This document shows positions 25,601-36,478 of a DNA stretch of 64,000 nt, piece by piece. The notes under the pieces are model-generated. The model did no database searches, was not told the DNA's origin, and was given only the letters and a program-made list of their open reading frames with translations. The DNA lies in NCBI GenBank assembly GCA_001692895.1, contig KV748202.1, forward strand, positions 1,426,001 to 1,490,000, read 5' to 3'. Numbering within the stretch: position 1 is the stretch's first letter; each line of letters starts with the position of its first letter. A program made the position numbers and the translations under genes. Source of the DNA: Cenococcum geophilum 1.58 (Eukaryota > Ascomycota > Dothideomycetes > Gloniales > Gloniaceae).

Positions 25601-28600
25601 AGTAGATAATAATATCGTTAAGGTATACTATAATAAATTCATCTAGGTGTTCCCTTAATATGTTGTTGGTGCGCTTCTAAAACATTGCTAGTGCGTTTAT
25701 AAGCCTAAATTGCATAACTAGTAGTTTATATAGTCCTTTCTTTAACCTAAAGGCTGCCTTTTATTTATCGCCTTCCTTAATTCTAATCTAATGGTACGCC
25801 TATCTTAGATCTATTTTTGTAAAGATTTACGCATTGCTAATTTTATCTTAGATTTCACTAATTAAGGATAAAGGATACCTATCCTTCCTAGTGATGCTGT
25901 TTAACTGTCTATAGTTAATATATAGCCTAAGTTTTCTATTCTTCTTTGGTACGAATAGTACTAAATATCCCGCTAATAACTGCGATAGTCTAATATATCC
26001 TTTTTAAAGATTTTCCTAGATAAACTCCTTAAGTGCCTATAACTCTTTTTTTATTAACTTATAAGTTGGGTAAAACCTTAAACTTATTTCTAGTTCTAGC
26101 TCTATCTTATAGTCCTATACTATATAATCTAATAGCTTTTTATTTTCTAGTAACTATAGCTTCTTGCTATACTTATAGTATTTCTTTAGTATATAGCTTA
26201 ATCCTTAATTAGTCTCCTTATATATTGCTCCAACTTAGTACTATACTAGCTTAGTTTATTATCGCACCTTATATTATTATATATCTCTAATATTAACCTA
26301 ACCTATAACCTAATTAATCTTTAGATTATATTCCTATAACTAAGGCATTCCTAATACTACCTTATTATTCCCTAATAGTAATATATTAAAAGATATCTTA
26401 ACTTATCTCCCTTTAATAGTTATCTAAATTGGTCCTATTTTAAGATTAATAATGCCTCCTCTATAGGCTATTAGATCTCCTAAAATTGTTACTAATAAAT
26501 AAGGGTGCTCTTTTTACCTATATAGTAGCCCTATCCTTTTAACTACTGCTAGTAAGATATGGTTTTATATTACTCTACTATCTACTAACGCTTTAAACTG
26601 TTAATCTTACTAATTAACTCTTAGGTTTAGGTATTGTCCTTAAATTCCTTTAAGGGTCTAAGGCTCTACTACTGGCTCCCTCTAGTCCTATAGGCCTCTA
26701 CTTTTCCTAACTATTAGCTACTTAATTCTGTTATACTTAGCTTATTCTTTAGCTAATACCTAGTTTACTTTTTATCTTTAATATACTATAGATAGGTATT
26801 CTCTAGATATTTCTACTATTATTATCTATTTAAGTATTCTTCCATAAGGAATCTTTTTAGTTAAAGTATTAAGTTTCCTTTCTCTTAGACTTCTACTAAA
26901 TGCTAGCCGTATATATACTTAGCATTCCTATACTATTATTTATCTGTTATCCAGTATATCCTTATAGGGTATTTCCAATTCTTTTTCTTTAGATTCTTGT
27001 ATATCTTATATATATCGTCTACGCATATAATCTATAATAGCGTATAGTATACTAGGTGCTTTAGGTTAACTCTTAACTTGTCTTTATCTTTAAGTTTAAA
27101 CCTTTATTGCACTAATCTAAACATTATAACTTTATTTATAGGTATTAAAACGCGCTTCTCGCTTCTCTAGTCCTCTAATTATTCCTTTAGATCCTTCGAT
27201 ATTATAATTAAGGCTCCCTTAATATAATTTATCGCTTTTTCCGTAATTAGGTAGTCTTAGATAACTTTTTTATCTAACTATATATAGAAATTTTCCCACT
27301 TATTATTGTGTCGTTGCCTATACTACTTTTAGTATAGCTACTAGAGTATATACAGTTTGTCCGTAAAGAAGTATCTTCTTATTACTATATTATAACAGCC
27401 TTTTATATATTATTCTTTAAACCTAGTAGGAATTCCTAGATTCTCTTTATTTTCCAGTTTAATAAGCCACTTAGCTCTTAGTATGCCTATTCTTAGCCTA
27501 TTGGTAATTCTTTATATAGGTACTCTGTCCCTTATATAACCTAGTATACTAGATCTTATATCTAGTTTCTTTTCTTACTATATAATAATTCTTGCTCTAA
27601 ACTCGTTTATAGTTTCTTATTATTTACGTCTTGTAATTAGATCCTTAAAGTTCTCTTACTTCTTAATCGCTGTATTAACTTTTTAATCTTTAGGTTAAAT
27701 ACTACGTTTACCTAGTAAGTCTTCTAGGTCTATATATCTGTCTTCTAATCTAACTACTGTTTATACTGCAGATTCCCTAATCTATAGCGAAGTCTCTTAC
27801 TTCTTTCTTGCGGGTATCTTTATTCATACTCCGAATTCTTAACCCCTTGGATTCTTTAACCCTAAGCTTACTTCTTTCTTAAGCTGCGCTCTAGCCTTAG
27901 TTTAACTAGGCTTTACTAGTGTCCTTATCTTATCTTAAGAGTCCTAGATCTTACTTATCTCGTCTTAAGAGTCTTATACCTTTAGGAAACTTCGTCCTAA
28001 GCTTATTTGTATATTACTAAACTAAGCTATTACTCTATCCCATCGGTTTTTGTCTATTATGGGTCCTTAAGCATACCTTATCTTATCTTAAGAATCTTAG
28101 TCGTCTCTTATCTCGTCTTAAAAATCTTAAGCCTTTAGCCTTTTGCCTTTATTAAGTAGTGAGCTAGCACTAGCAGTTGTCTACTTGCTTAATTATTTCT
28201 AGATATTACTCCTTCCGTCTTATAAAGCAATAGATGCCGTATCTAATGGTGTTATAATACCCGTTACTAAACCTTGCTTTATAGCGGTCTTAGTCTCTAC
28301 TTCTATTACGTTATTAAGGTTTAGATACCCCTAGTTAGTTCCTTTACTATCCTTATCGCTATTAATTAATAAGTACTCCGACTTTATTATTATTATTACT
28401 AATTATTATCTATATATTGCTATAATATCTTAATCTAGCTTATAGAGTCGATCTTATTCTTCGTCTAACTCTTTAGTTCCTTTAAATTCTTTTAACTCTA
28501 GCTCTTGTAGCTAATAGCTTGTACCGTACTTAGCGTCTTTATAAATTTAGTATACGTTATTATAACAAAACGTAAAACTTCTAATTAAATATTCTTTTGT

Positions 28601-29777
28601 TTCTCATAGTATACTATCGTTCCTTTATATGTCTATATTATATACTACTAGTCTAGTTCCCTTTACTACGTAATAACTCTAACTACTTCTATAGTCTTTA
28701 GCGAAATAACCCTATTTTCTATAATTTATATAAGCTCCCTCTTTAAACTATTGCTTTTGTTATAGAGTCCGCTTAAATGTCTTCTATTACTAAGATCCTT
28801 AGTTTGGCCTATACTTCTTAGTCCTATAATTACTTAATCCTTAACCTCTAGGTTTCTATAGTTTCTTACTCTATCTCTTATAGGTTTCTTTAGTACCACT
28901 TAGGTCTATTAGCTTTGCGTTATATTATATTTTTTAATTTAGCTTAGGTTATTGCGTACTCTACGTCTTATATAACTATAGAACTCTATCCTAGCCTTTC
29001 TTAGCCTGTTCCCTTTAGTAGATTCTATTATTAATCTTTATCGCTTAATCTATTAGTTCCCTTAGGGTGTCTATATCTTCTATTAGGATAATTACGTCCT
29101 AGACTTTAGCCTTAAGTCCCTATTTATACTATGCTATAAGCGCCTTATTATTCCACTTAACTTATATTACTAGCGTTTAGAACTGCGTTATATACTTAAT
29201 TGCTAAGGTTTATTGCATAATGTCTTGGGGTTTTCTTTCTACTATGGTTGTTGCCTCCGGATCTCCAAATATTTGTATAAGTCGCTCTATAAACCCTCCC
29301 CAACTTAAGAATATAAACCGTACCTCTTAGTTTATTATTGTTATTCTATTTACTTATATCTTTATAAGGTAAGGCTTAAACCATTTAAGTACTCTTCCTA
29401 ATAAGAATAATCCTGCGTATACTACTTAATCTATAGTTATTACCAGTTTTATTCCCTTTTGCGCAACCTTAAAGTTTATTTATATAAGAAATCCTTTAAG
29501 CTTTAATCTCTCCCCTAAGAATCTTTTAATTAATAGTAACTTAACCTTTGCTGCTCCTATCCTATTAATCCTATTTTTAAGTGCTGCGTTATCTCCCGTT
29601 AACTGGTTAACTATTACTTATAACTATCCTACTGTTATAGGTTGTTGTGAATTAGTGTCTGCTATACTGGTGTTGTTACCTAATCCTAACGTAGTTGCCG
29701 CCGTTAATGGCGTCATGGTAGCTGCTTTTGGTAGTATATTATTTAACTTATTAAAACTATAACTGTGGTAGTAATTA

Positions 29778-30198
29778 TATAACGAAGTCTTATAGCAGAA
29801 ACTATAATAGACTTATTAATGGGCTAGGTATATAGGTATTATAAGTAAGTTAACAACGTAATAATAACTGGTAGAGTGGTTGCCTAACAGATTAACTCTA
29901 ATTATATTTTGAAAATTATTACGAGGAAGGAACTATCTAGGTAGGGACTGAGGGTCCTTAAATACACAACCGTACTCCTAAGAAAGTTGTTGCTTTATCT
30001 GCTCTGCCTACTCTATTCGCTCTATTATAGATCTTATAAATTACATAGATTACACAGATCACATCACGTGACTCTACTTACTATTCCTCGTTATATAGTT
30101 CTACGGGTTCTATTCTGGACCGTGCTTATATTAACCAACTAGCTTCCTCCAACTCCTCTCTAAGTAGTTATAACATCGTACTTAAAGCGTTCGTAATA
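29778..30198 (-). repeat. 421-bp LTR (5' LTR)
   Basis: Starts TATAACGAAG and ends CGTTCGTAATA. It retains more C and CpA sites than its partner, for example around 30040-30070. Confidence 0.88.
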
Positions 30199-31513
30199 CT
30201 TAGGAGAGGACTTTAGTGTATTCCTAGAACTTAATATAGAACTCGTTAAATGACTTAATAGGACTTATCTTTAGGGCGCGTAGTTTAGCTCGACTAGTAG
30301 CTACTAGGTCGTAGTCGCGATATATTAGGTTAAGATTGTTAAGAACCTTATAGTAGGACTACCACTTCTAGGGGCTATTGGTCTCCTATTAGGCGAAAAA
30401 TCTATTAAATAGGGTACCTTTTATACGTCCAATAATATAACCAATCTTGGTATCCTCCCTAAAAAAAGGCAGGCGCTCTAGGTTAGTTTCTCGCGGATTT
30501 ATATCTTTTAGTGGCTGTATTCCTTACGGTCTCCCTAAAAGACTAGGGGATTAGGGTATTGTGTATTAGATCCCGCAATTATAGCTTAAATTCAGTCGCT
30601 ATTATAGGGGTCATCCCTATTAGGTAAAGCTGCTTAACGCTGACTTTTAGCTAAGTATTAGGTGGGTAAGGTTACCAGAGGTATAGAGACTTAGGTAGTA
30701 TAGTACGTAGTAAGGAGGTACTTAGTATTATTATAGATATACTCGTTAAGCTAAGACTATAGGTATTTAATTATGCCCTCCTTTTTAGTAACCTAGGCAA
30801 TAAATATAATCTTAGCTTTCTTTAATTATTAAATATCGCGCTTAGATATACGGAGGTTATCTTTAGTCTCTTAGCGTATGTTATTAGTAAGTGCCTCACT
30901 AGCTTATAAGTCTTAGATAATATTATAATCTTAGGCAGTACGCAGTTTAGCTTATATAAGCTTTAGGTAGTAGTTCTATAGAAAGCGGTAGTATTTATTA
31001 GGTTCTTATACTACTATTTATATAAATATCTCAGCGTCTTATATTTTAATTTTAATAGGTAGCTACCCTTCTGGTTACTTTTCCGTGGCTATATAATTAA
31101 TAAAGGATAAGACGTTACCGGTGTCTATCTTATTAAGGTCGTTACTGTGGCCACCTATACTAATAGGGGTATACCTATCCTACTAGGCTAGTTAACTCTT
31201 ATTATCTTTAAGGTAGTGCTAGGTACTTAGGGGTACTTATAGTTATAACTCTTCTAAGCCGCTAGGCTTACCCTTAGGGGTTAAGGCTAGGGTTAATAAA
31301 TTAAATTCTTCTAGGATTAATTAGCGTTGTAGGTTGGGTTAGGGTATTGGGTTACTCTTTAGGCTTAATATAGTGGCTAGTAAGGAATATTGTCTTACTA
31401 TTATAGTGCAAAGGTTGCTCGTAGATACGCTGCTTCTAGTAGCGCCTATAGTATCGTAGAGACGTAGAATTAGTTATAGGCTAGGTGTCGGTAGTAAAAA
31501 AGGCGTAATGTAA

Positions 31514-31718
31514 TGTCACGGGGCGCGGAACAGTGGCTGCTAAACGTATGTATTTGAGGAGTCTACAAGACGTTGCGCGATCGATCGTGAGGATTAAGGG
31601 CGTAGGAAGGTGATATACTACGCGTAGCTGACGTAAGCTGTACGCGAAACGTACGCGAGGGCACGGGGTTCCGTTAGGGAGGCTCCTATAGAGGCTCCTG
31701 CGGCGGCGTTCCGTGACA
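31514..31718 (-). repeat. LTR, 205-bp subfamily (5' LTR)
   Basis: Starts TGTCACGGGGCGCGG and ends CCGTGACA, followed by the TTCTA duplication. It is the partner of 17115-17319. Confidence 0.9.
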
Positions 31719-32618
31719 TTCTAGTAGCTATATTCCTTATAGTCTCCCTTAAAGACTAGGGGATTAGGGTAGCGTATATTAGACCCTATAGTAGTAGTTT
31801 AGGTCTAATTATTATAGCTTTTATTATTACTGCTCTAGTAGGGGTTCCTATTAGGTAAAGCTGCTTAGCGCTAGCCCTCTATTAAGCGTTAAATAGGTAA
31901 AGTTACCGGGGGTATAAAGACTTAGGTAGCGTTATATGTAATAAAGAGGTGTCTAGCGTTATTATAAATATGCTCGTTAAGCTAAGATTATAGGTATTTA
32001 ATTATACCTTCTCTTTTAGTAACTATAGTAATTAGTACAATCTTAGCCTTCTTTAATTATTAGATGTTGCGTTTAGATATATAGAGGTTATCTTTAGTTT
32101 CTTAACGTATATTATTAATAAGCGCCTTATAAGCTTATAGGTCTTAGATAATATTATAATCTTAGGTAGTACGCATCTTAGCTTATATAAGCTTTAGGTA
32201 GTAGTTCTATAAAAGGCGGTAGTATTTATTAGGGTCTTATACTACTATTTTTATAAACATCTCAGCGTCTTATATTTTAATTTTAATAGGTAGTAGCCCT
32301 TCTGTTTACTTATCCGTAATTATATAGTTAATAAAAGATAAGATATTATTAGTGTCCGTCTCCTTAGGGGTTAAGGCTAAGGCTAATAAATTAAATTCTT
32401 CTGGGATTAATTAGCGTTATAAGTTAAGTATAGGTATTGGATTATTCTTTAGGTTTAATATAGTAGCTAGTAAGGAATATTATTTTACTATTATAGGTTC
32501 CTTAGAAGTATAAAGTAAGGTAATTTATAAACACGCTACTTTTAGCAGCGCTTATAGTATTATAGAAATGTAGAATTAGTTATAGGCTAAGCGTTAGTAG
32601 TAAAAAGGCGTAATATAA

Positions 32619-32812
32619 TGTTATGGGTCGCGGGGCAGTGGCTATAAAGCGTATGTATTTAAGGAGTCTACAAGACGTTGCGCGATCAATCGTAAGGGTT
32701 AAGGGCGTAAGGAGGTAATATACCTACGCGTAGCTGATATAAGCTATACGCGAGGTGTACGTAAAAGCACGGGACTCTCCTATGGAGGCCCCTGCGGTGG
32801 GGTTCCGTAACA
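32619..32812 (-). repeat. LTR (5' LTR of the outermost nested gypsy copy)
   Basis: 194 bp, TGTTATGGGTCGCGG... to ...CCGTAACA, same family as the other six LTR copies. The next five bases are CTTCT; the matching duplication on the left is lost with the missing LTR. Confidence 0.85.
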
Positions 32813-33850
32813 CTTCTATAGACAATTTATTAATAGCTTCTTATATATTGTCGGTCTGTTAACGGCCCTTATAAAAAAAACGGAAGTTTAAATTTACTAA
32901 TTCTCTATTACTTTAACCTACAACTTTATATAGTAGTAGAAGTAGACTCTTCTAACTATATAATAGCTAGAGTTATTATAAGGTAATAGGCTCCACACTA
33001 CTTAGCTATAGTATAAAGCCTAAAAGATAAGCAAGTAACTGGTAAGATGCTAAGTATAACTGTGCAGAACAATATATATAGGCGAGGTAACTTTATTACC
33101 TAATAGTTATACCTTAATATAATAAGCTAAAAGAGTTATACCTAGTAGCTTACTTTTTAAAACAAATAACCCTAGCTAGATATAACTATAAAATATATAA
33201 TAAAGAACTACTAGTAATTATATATTACTTTAACTAATAGTAACTTAAACTAGAAAGCCGCCTTCTTAATTAAAGTCCTTAGTAACTATAAAAGCCTATA
33301 ATACGTTATAACTATAACGCAACTAAGCTATTAGTAAGCTTAATAGTCTAAATACCTATTTTATTTTTATTTTATATTTATATATTAGCCTAAAATACTA
33401 AACTAGAAGTATAATATAATAACCTACCGGTTATAAGATATGGAGGCTAAAGATAAAGCCTACATATACTAAAACTAGATATTACCCCGTCTTAATCTAT
33501 TTAAATGGCTATTAAATAGCTATGTCCTAAATGTCTTAATAATAACTAAACGTATAATTAAATAATAAGTTTATCTAAGACGTTATAAAAATACTTTATA
33601 ATAGCGTTTAACGATTTAATAAGGTGTCTTTTAGTAAGTACTTATTATAAGATAGACGTCTATATTGTTAAAACTAAATAGTTATACCTAACTATATTAA
33701 GTTAAAGATTAAGCTCCTTAAACACGTTTATAACTTCCTAGTAGGAGGCTACCTAGGTTGTAGTAAGACCTTAGATATACTCTAATAAGAGTATTACTAG
33801 CATAGTTAGAGATATAAATATACCGTATAAGTCGAAATATTATACGTGTA
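32813..33850 (+). mobile_element. Ty3/gypsy pol fragment, plus strand, broken
   Basis: The plus strand shows an RNase H-like stretch around 33130-33300 and an integrase zinc-finger-like stretch around 33710-33850, in the usual gypsy order. No LTRs belonging to it are seen in the window. It is a partial, heavily decayed copy of a family different from the 192-205 bp LTR family. The left edge is set by the LTR ending at 32812; the right edge is uncertain. Confidence 0.6.
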
Positions 33851-34527
33851 TATGGTGTATTATATAGTGTAATATATTATATAAGTGTAAGCTTATATAA
33901 TATATATTATAATCCTTAACGTCCTCCCGGCCGTCGTCCTTATCGTCGCCGAATCTATATATATCTAGTTCTTAGCACTTTTTTAGATAGGCGACGACCT
34001 TCTAACAACTATTTAAGTGCTATATTTTCTGGCAGTGAATATAGACAACCTTTAGGTGGGTTTTACTACGGAGTTTATAGGCAGCAACCTCCTTCCAGTA
34101 TAGATCAGCTGTAGAGCCTGCCATTTAGTAAACGATTTGATTGAAAACACTATACCAAGGCTCGTAATAGAGACGAGCATACCGCTTAAAGAGTGCGATA
34201 AACGGCGTTGCAAATACTGTAGGCGAGCCATCCAAATGAAAGACTCTTCATTATACCGTTTACTAAGTATATGGCCTGTGCAATATACAGTATAAGCCTC
34301 TAAAATACACGTGTAAGTGTAAGCTTATACCCCTAAGCATAGTATATATATTATATCTTATCTTTCTACTTAGCACACTATAGAGAGAATATATAGGACA
34401 ACGCTCTAATATTAGGTTCTAGAGACAATATAGATAGGGTTTGTAAGTCCAGTAAGCTAATGTAAGGGATCTTTATCCCTTACTCGGGCTTGCAGCCCTC
34501 CTTCCCTCCTTATCGGTTCGTCTCTAT
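33851..34527. other. Mixed-composition stretch, unclassified
   Basis: Base composition shifts from RIP-like to ordinary over this stretch. AAGTGTAAGCTTATA occurs twice in the same orientation (near 33888 and 34314), with looser similarity just upstream of each. I could not define an element, a target duplication or a gene. A short pyrimidine-rich stretch precedes the hAT element at 34536. Confidence 0.4.
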
Positions 34528-34535
34528 ACTAGGGT

Positions 34536-35394
34536 CAGACTTGCTATTAAGCAAACAAGCCAAGCCGGAAAGCCTTAGCTTGCTAGCCTGAAACCTTTCG
34601 CACCTAAAGCTGGCTTACTTAAAGGCCTGTTTAATTTTATAGATATTTTAGAGTAATATACAAAATTAAGCCTCCGAGCTACCGGTTTAGCTAAAAAGCT
34701 CCTCCGCAGCCCCGATTTATAGTCATTGTAATATAAGATAGCATAGAGGTAACGTAATAGGAAGTTCGTGTGGCTGAGGGCGTCTATTGAAAGGCTTGGC
34801 ATAGTGGTAGGGAAGGTTTCGGTGGGAAGGCTTTAGTAGAGAGATCCTGCTGTTAACTCCAACAATTAGCTACCAGTTATACCAATCCCGGTGAACTTAT
34901 TTCCTCATCTACTAGATCCTTTAAAGCCCATTCTTAAATAGCTGCGATTATACTATAAAGCAGCAATACTATTAGGGCGAAGCTTCGAGAGACGCGGTTC
35001 TAGTAGATCACCAGCTTCACTAAACGCCCGTTCGTAGTCGTCGCTTATAGCTAGTATAATTAATATATCAAGAGCCATCCATGTGAGCTTCGGCTGAGTC
35101 GTTCGCTAATGGGTGATCGTCTGGTAGTCTTCCAAGCTTCGTATTCGTCTGACGTCGATAGAGCTTTGAGCCACGTGGCTGGTGTATTACCTAAATAGTC
35201 CTGTTTGCTTCATTTGCATACTCAGAAATATCCAAAATCGATTATCTACAACTCCAAAAATCTATCACGAACTTCAGACCTTTACCAAAATTTTATATAT
35301 ATATTTCCTACCAAGCGGGCAAGCAAGCAAGCAAGCAAGCAGGCCCTCTTTTGGCTTGCTGGCTTGCCCTTCGGCTTGCTTAATAGCAAGCCTG
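34536..35394 (-). mobile_element. Internally deleted hAT transposon
   Basis: The ends are CAGACTTGCTATTAAGCAA (left) and the reverse complement of CAGGCTTGCTATTAAGCAAG (right). They are flanked by a perfect 8-bp duplication ACTAGGGT (34528-34535 and 35395-35402), as hAT elements make. At 859 bp it is far shorter than an autonomous hAT (usually 2.5-4 kb) but keeps the transposase C-terminus. Subterminal GCTTGC motifs, including an (AAGC)n run at 35322-35342, are dense near both ends, as is common where hAT transposases bind. Confidence 0.88.
34905..35090 (-). pseudogene. hAT transposase C-terminal (dimerisation, hATC) remnant
   Basis: Minus-strand translation from about 35084 gives a stretch typical of the hAT C-terminal dimerisation domain: MALDILIILAI, then the ERAFSEAGDLL block, then LSKLRPNSIAAL and a YLRMG-like end. 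An in-frame stop falls after IAAL, near 34955. Only about 60 residues remain; the rest of the transposase is missing because of the internal deletion, so this copy could move only with help in trans. Confidence 0.75.
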
Positions 35395-35910
35395 ACTAGG
35401 GTATTGCCATACCTACTCTTTACCATATTGTTCTCTTCCATCGACTCTCCTGTGACTCATGCTCGGATTGCCTGCTCCAGTGATGTCAATGGTTAGGTTA
35501 CTCTTTGGATTGGTTCGGTTTAACCAAAATCTTGAGAGTAACCGGTTCGTCGATTTGATTGGCTCAATTTGGATCGGTTATTAGATATTTTGATAAACCG
35601 GTTATCTAGTAAAACCAGATAGCTCCGGCTACAATACAAAAACGAGCCTCTGCACGAGCCTGTATAAGCCCCTACTGAGCCTTACCCTACGGGGACAAGC
35701 GCTACCCCTAAATAGGGCTAGCTTCTGCCAAGGCCAAAAAACACGCTAAAACACGTAAATAAACACTTGAAAGACGTGTTATCCGTGGCCTGCGTAGCTG
35801 CGCCTTGACCACCTACCCTCTCGGGTAGGTGGTGGACATCCTAATCGCCAGGACACCTCAATCGCCAGGGTTTAAAAAGAATTAATTATATAGCACCACT
35901 ATAGTAATAA

Positions 35911-36286
35911 TTACAAGTCTTCCTGCTGCTTACGCGCTTTATCCCATTCACTATATTCATCCCTAGAGTCATTAGGAGTCTCAGGCTCTAGTGTTAGTAT
36001 TTTAGCCTACTTTTTACGCTTATTTGCGAGCTTCTTTTTATTAGATTTCTTCCTCTTTTTAGCTAGTGAACGACCCTCTGCAACTGTAATTACCCTAAAC
36101 TTCTGTATAACCTTTCTAGCATTAGCCTTCTGCTTTTGGCGTCGCTTATTCTTAGCCTTAGTCTCCTTTAGCTGCCATTTAAGATATTTAAACGCCTGGA
36201 GCTGAATCTCTGCCCCGTATAGATATTTCTGTATAGCCTTATTTAGGTCCTTATTCTCCTATTCCTGCCAATTCTACCTAATGTAT
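35911..36286 (-). pseudogene. Fot1/pogo transposase, C-terminal part
   Basis: This continues the frame from 42632 after the gypsy insertion: a helical charged segment (LNKAIQKYLY, then LKWQLKETKAKNKRRQ), a Lys/Arg-rich tail (KKRKKSNKKK) and an acidic end, stopping at 35911-35913. Three internal stops (TAG, TAG, TAG) resemble RIP changes of CAG. The basic tail could be a nuclear-localisation signal; that is inference. Confidence 0.75.
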
Positions 36287-36478
36287 TGTCACGGAACCCC
36301 ACCGCAGGGGCCTCCATAGGAGAGCCCCGTGCTCTCGCGTACACCTCGCGTACAGCTTATGTCAGCTACGCGTAGGTATATCACCTCCTTACGCCCTTAA
36401 CCCTTACGATCGATCGCGTAACGTCTTGTAGACTCCTCGAATACATACGTCTTATAGCCACTACCCCGTCTCGTGACA
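36287..36478 (+). repeat. LTR (5' LTR)
   Basis: 192 bp, TGTCACGGAACCCC... to ...GTCTCGTGACA. It is the reverse complement of the LTR form seen in the 1-33 kb block. Confidence 0.93.

Larger units (their letters stand above)
22191..30198 (-). mobile_element. Second-family Ty3/gypsy fossil with 421-bp LTRs, innermost of the nest
   Basis: LTRs of exactly 421 bp lie at 22191-22611 and 29778-30198. The flanks are TTTAG (22186-22190) and CTTAG (30199-30203), a duplication with one C/T difference. By rough position on the minus strand: zinc-knuckle-like region near 28700, reverse transcriptase about 25300-26050, integrase probably about 23800-24700. The element is 8,008 bp and broken, with dozens of interruptions. 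Aligned by eye without gaps, the LTRs differ at about 47 of 421 sites and every difference is a transition, so mutation by RIP rather than clock-like decay explains the divergence. Confidence 0.88.
17115..31718 (-). mobile_element. Ty3/gypsy LTR retrotransposon fossil nested in another copy
   Basis: LTRs of 205 bp at 17115-17319 and 31514-31718 are flanked by the exact duplication TTCTA (17110-17114 and 31719-31723), which joins the two halves of the surrounding copy. It is itself interrupted by a second gypsy family at 22191-30198; without that it is about 6.6 kb. The reverse transcriptase region is near 20250-20900. The LTRs belong to a longer subfamily (205 against about 193 bp), owing to a duplicated GAGGCTCCT segment. 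The two LTRs differ at about 8 positions. Broken, with many interruptions. Confidence 0.9.
12308..32812 (-). mobile_element. Ty3/gypsy LTR retrotransposon fossil, truncated at 3' end, host of a nested insertion
   Basis: Internal sequence matches the copies at 4909-11404 and 36287-42631. The element runs 12308-17109, is interrupted by another gypsy copy plus its duplicated target, and resumes at 31719 up to its 5' LTR (32619-32812). The 3' LTR and roughly 400 bp next to it are absent. Without the insertion it is about 5.9 kb. The reverse transcriptase region is around 14850-15500. It is broken many times over. No target duplication can be checked because one end is gone. Confidence 0.8.

Noticed and set aside
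33888-34330. Two copies of AAGTGTAAGCTTATA as possible LTRs or target duplication
   Set aside because: The similarity is only about 15-45 bp, and no element ends could be fitted between or beside them.
34575-34802. 75-codon minus-strand frame in the hAT element
   Set aside because: It lies between the hATC remnant and the element end, in noncoding DNA, with no family similarity.
35182-35496. Two overlapping plus-strand open frames (104 and 64 codons)
   Set aside because: They cross the hAT end, its AAGC repeat run, the target duplication and the next hAT end. No gene would be built so.
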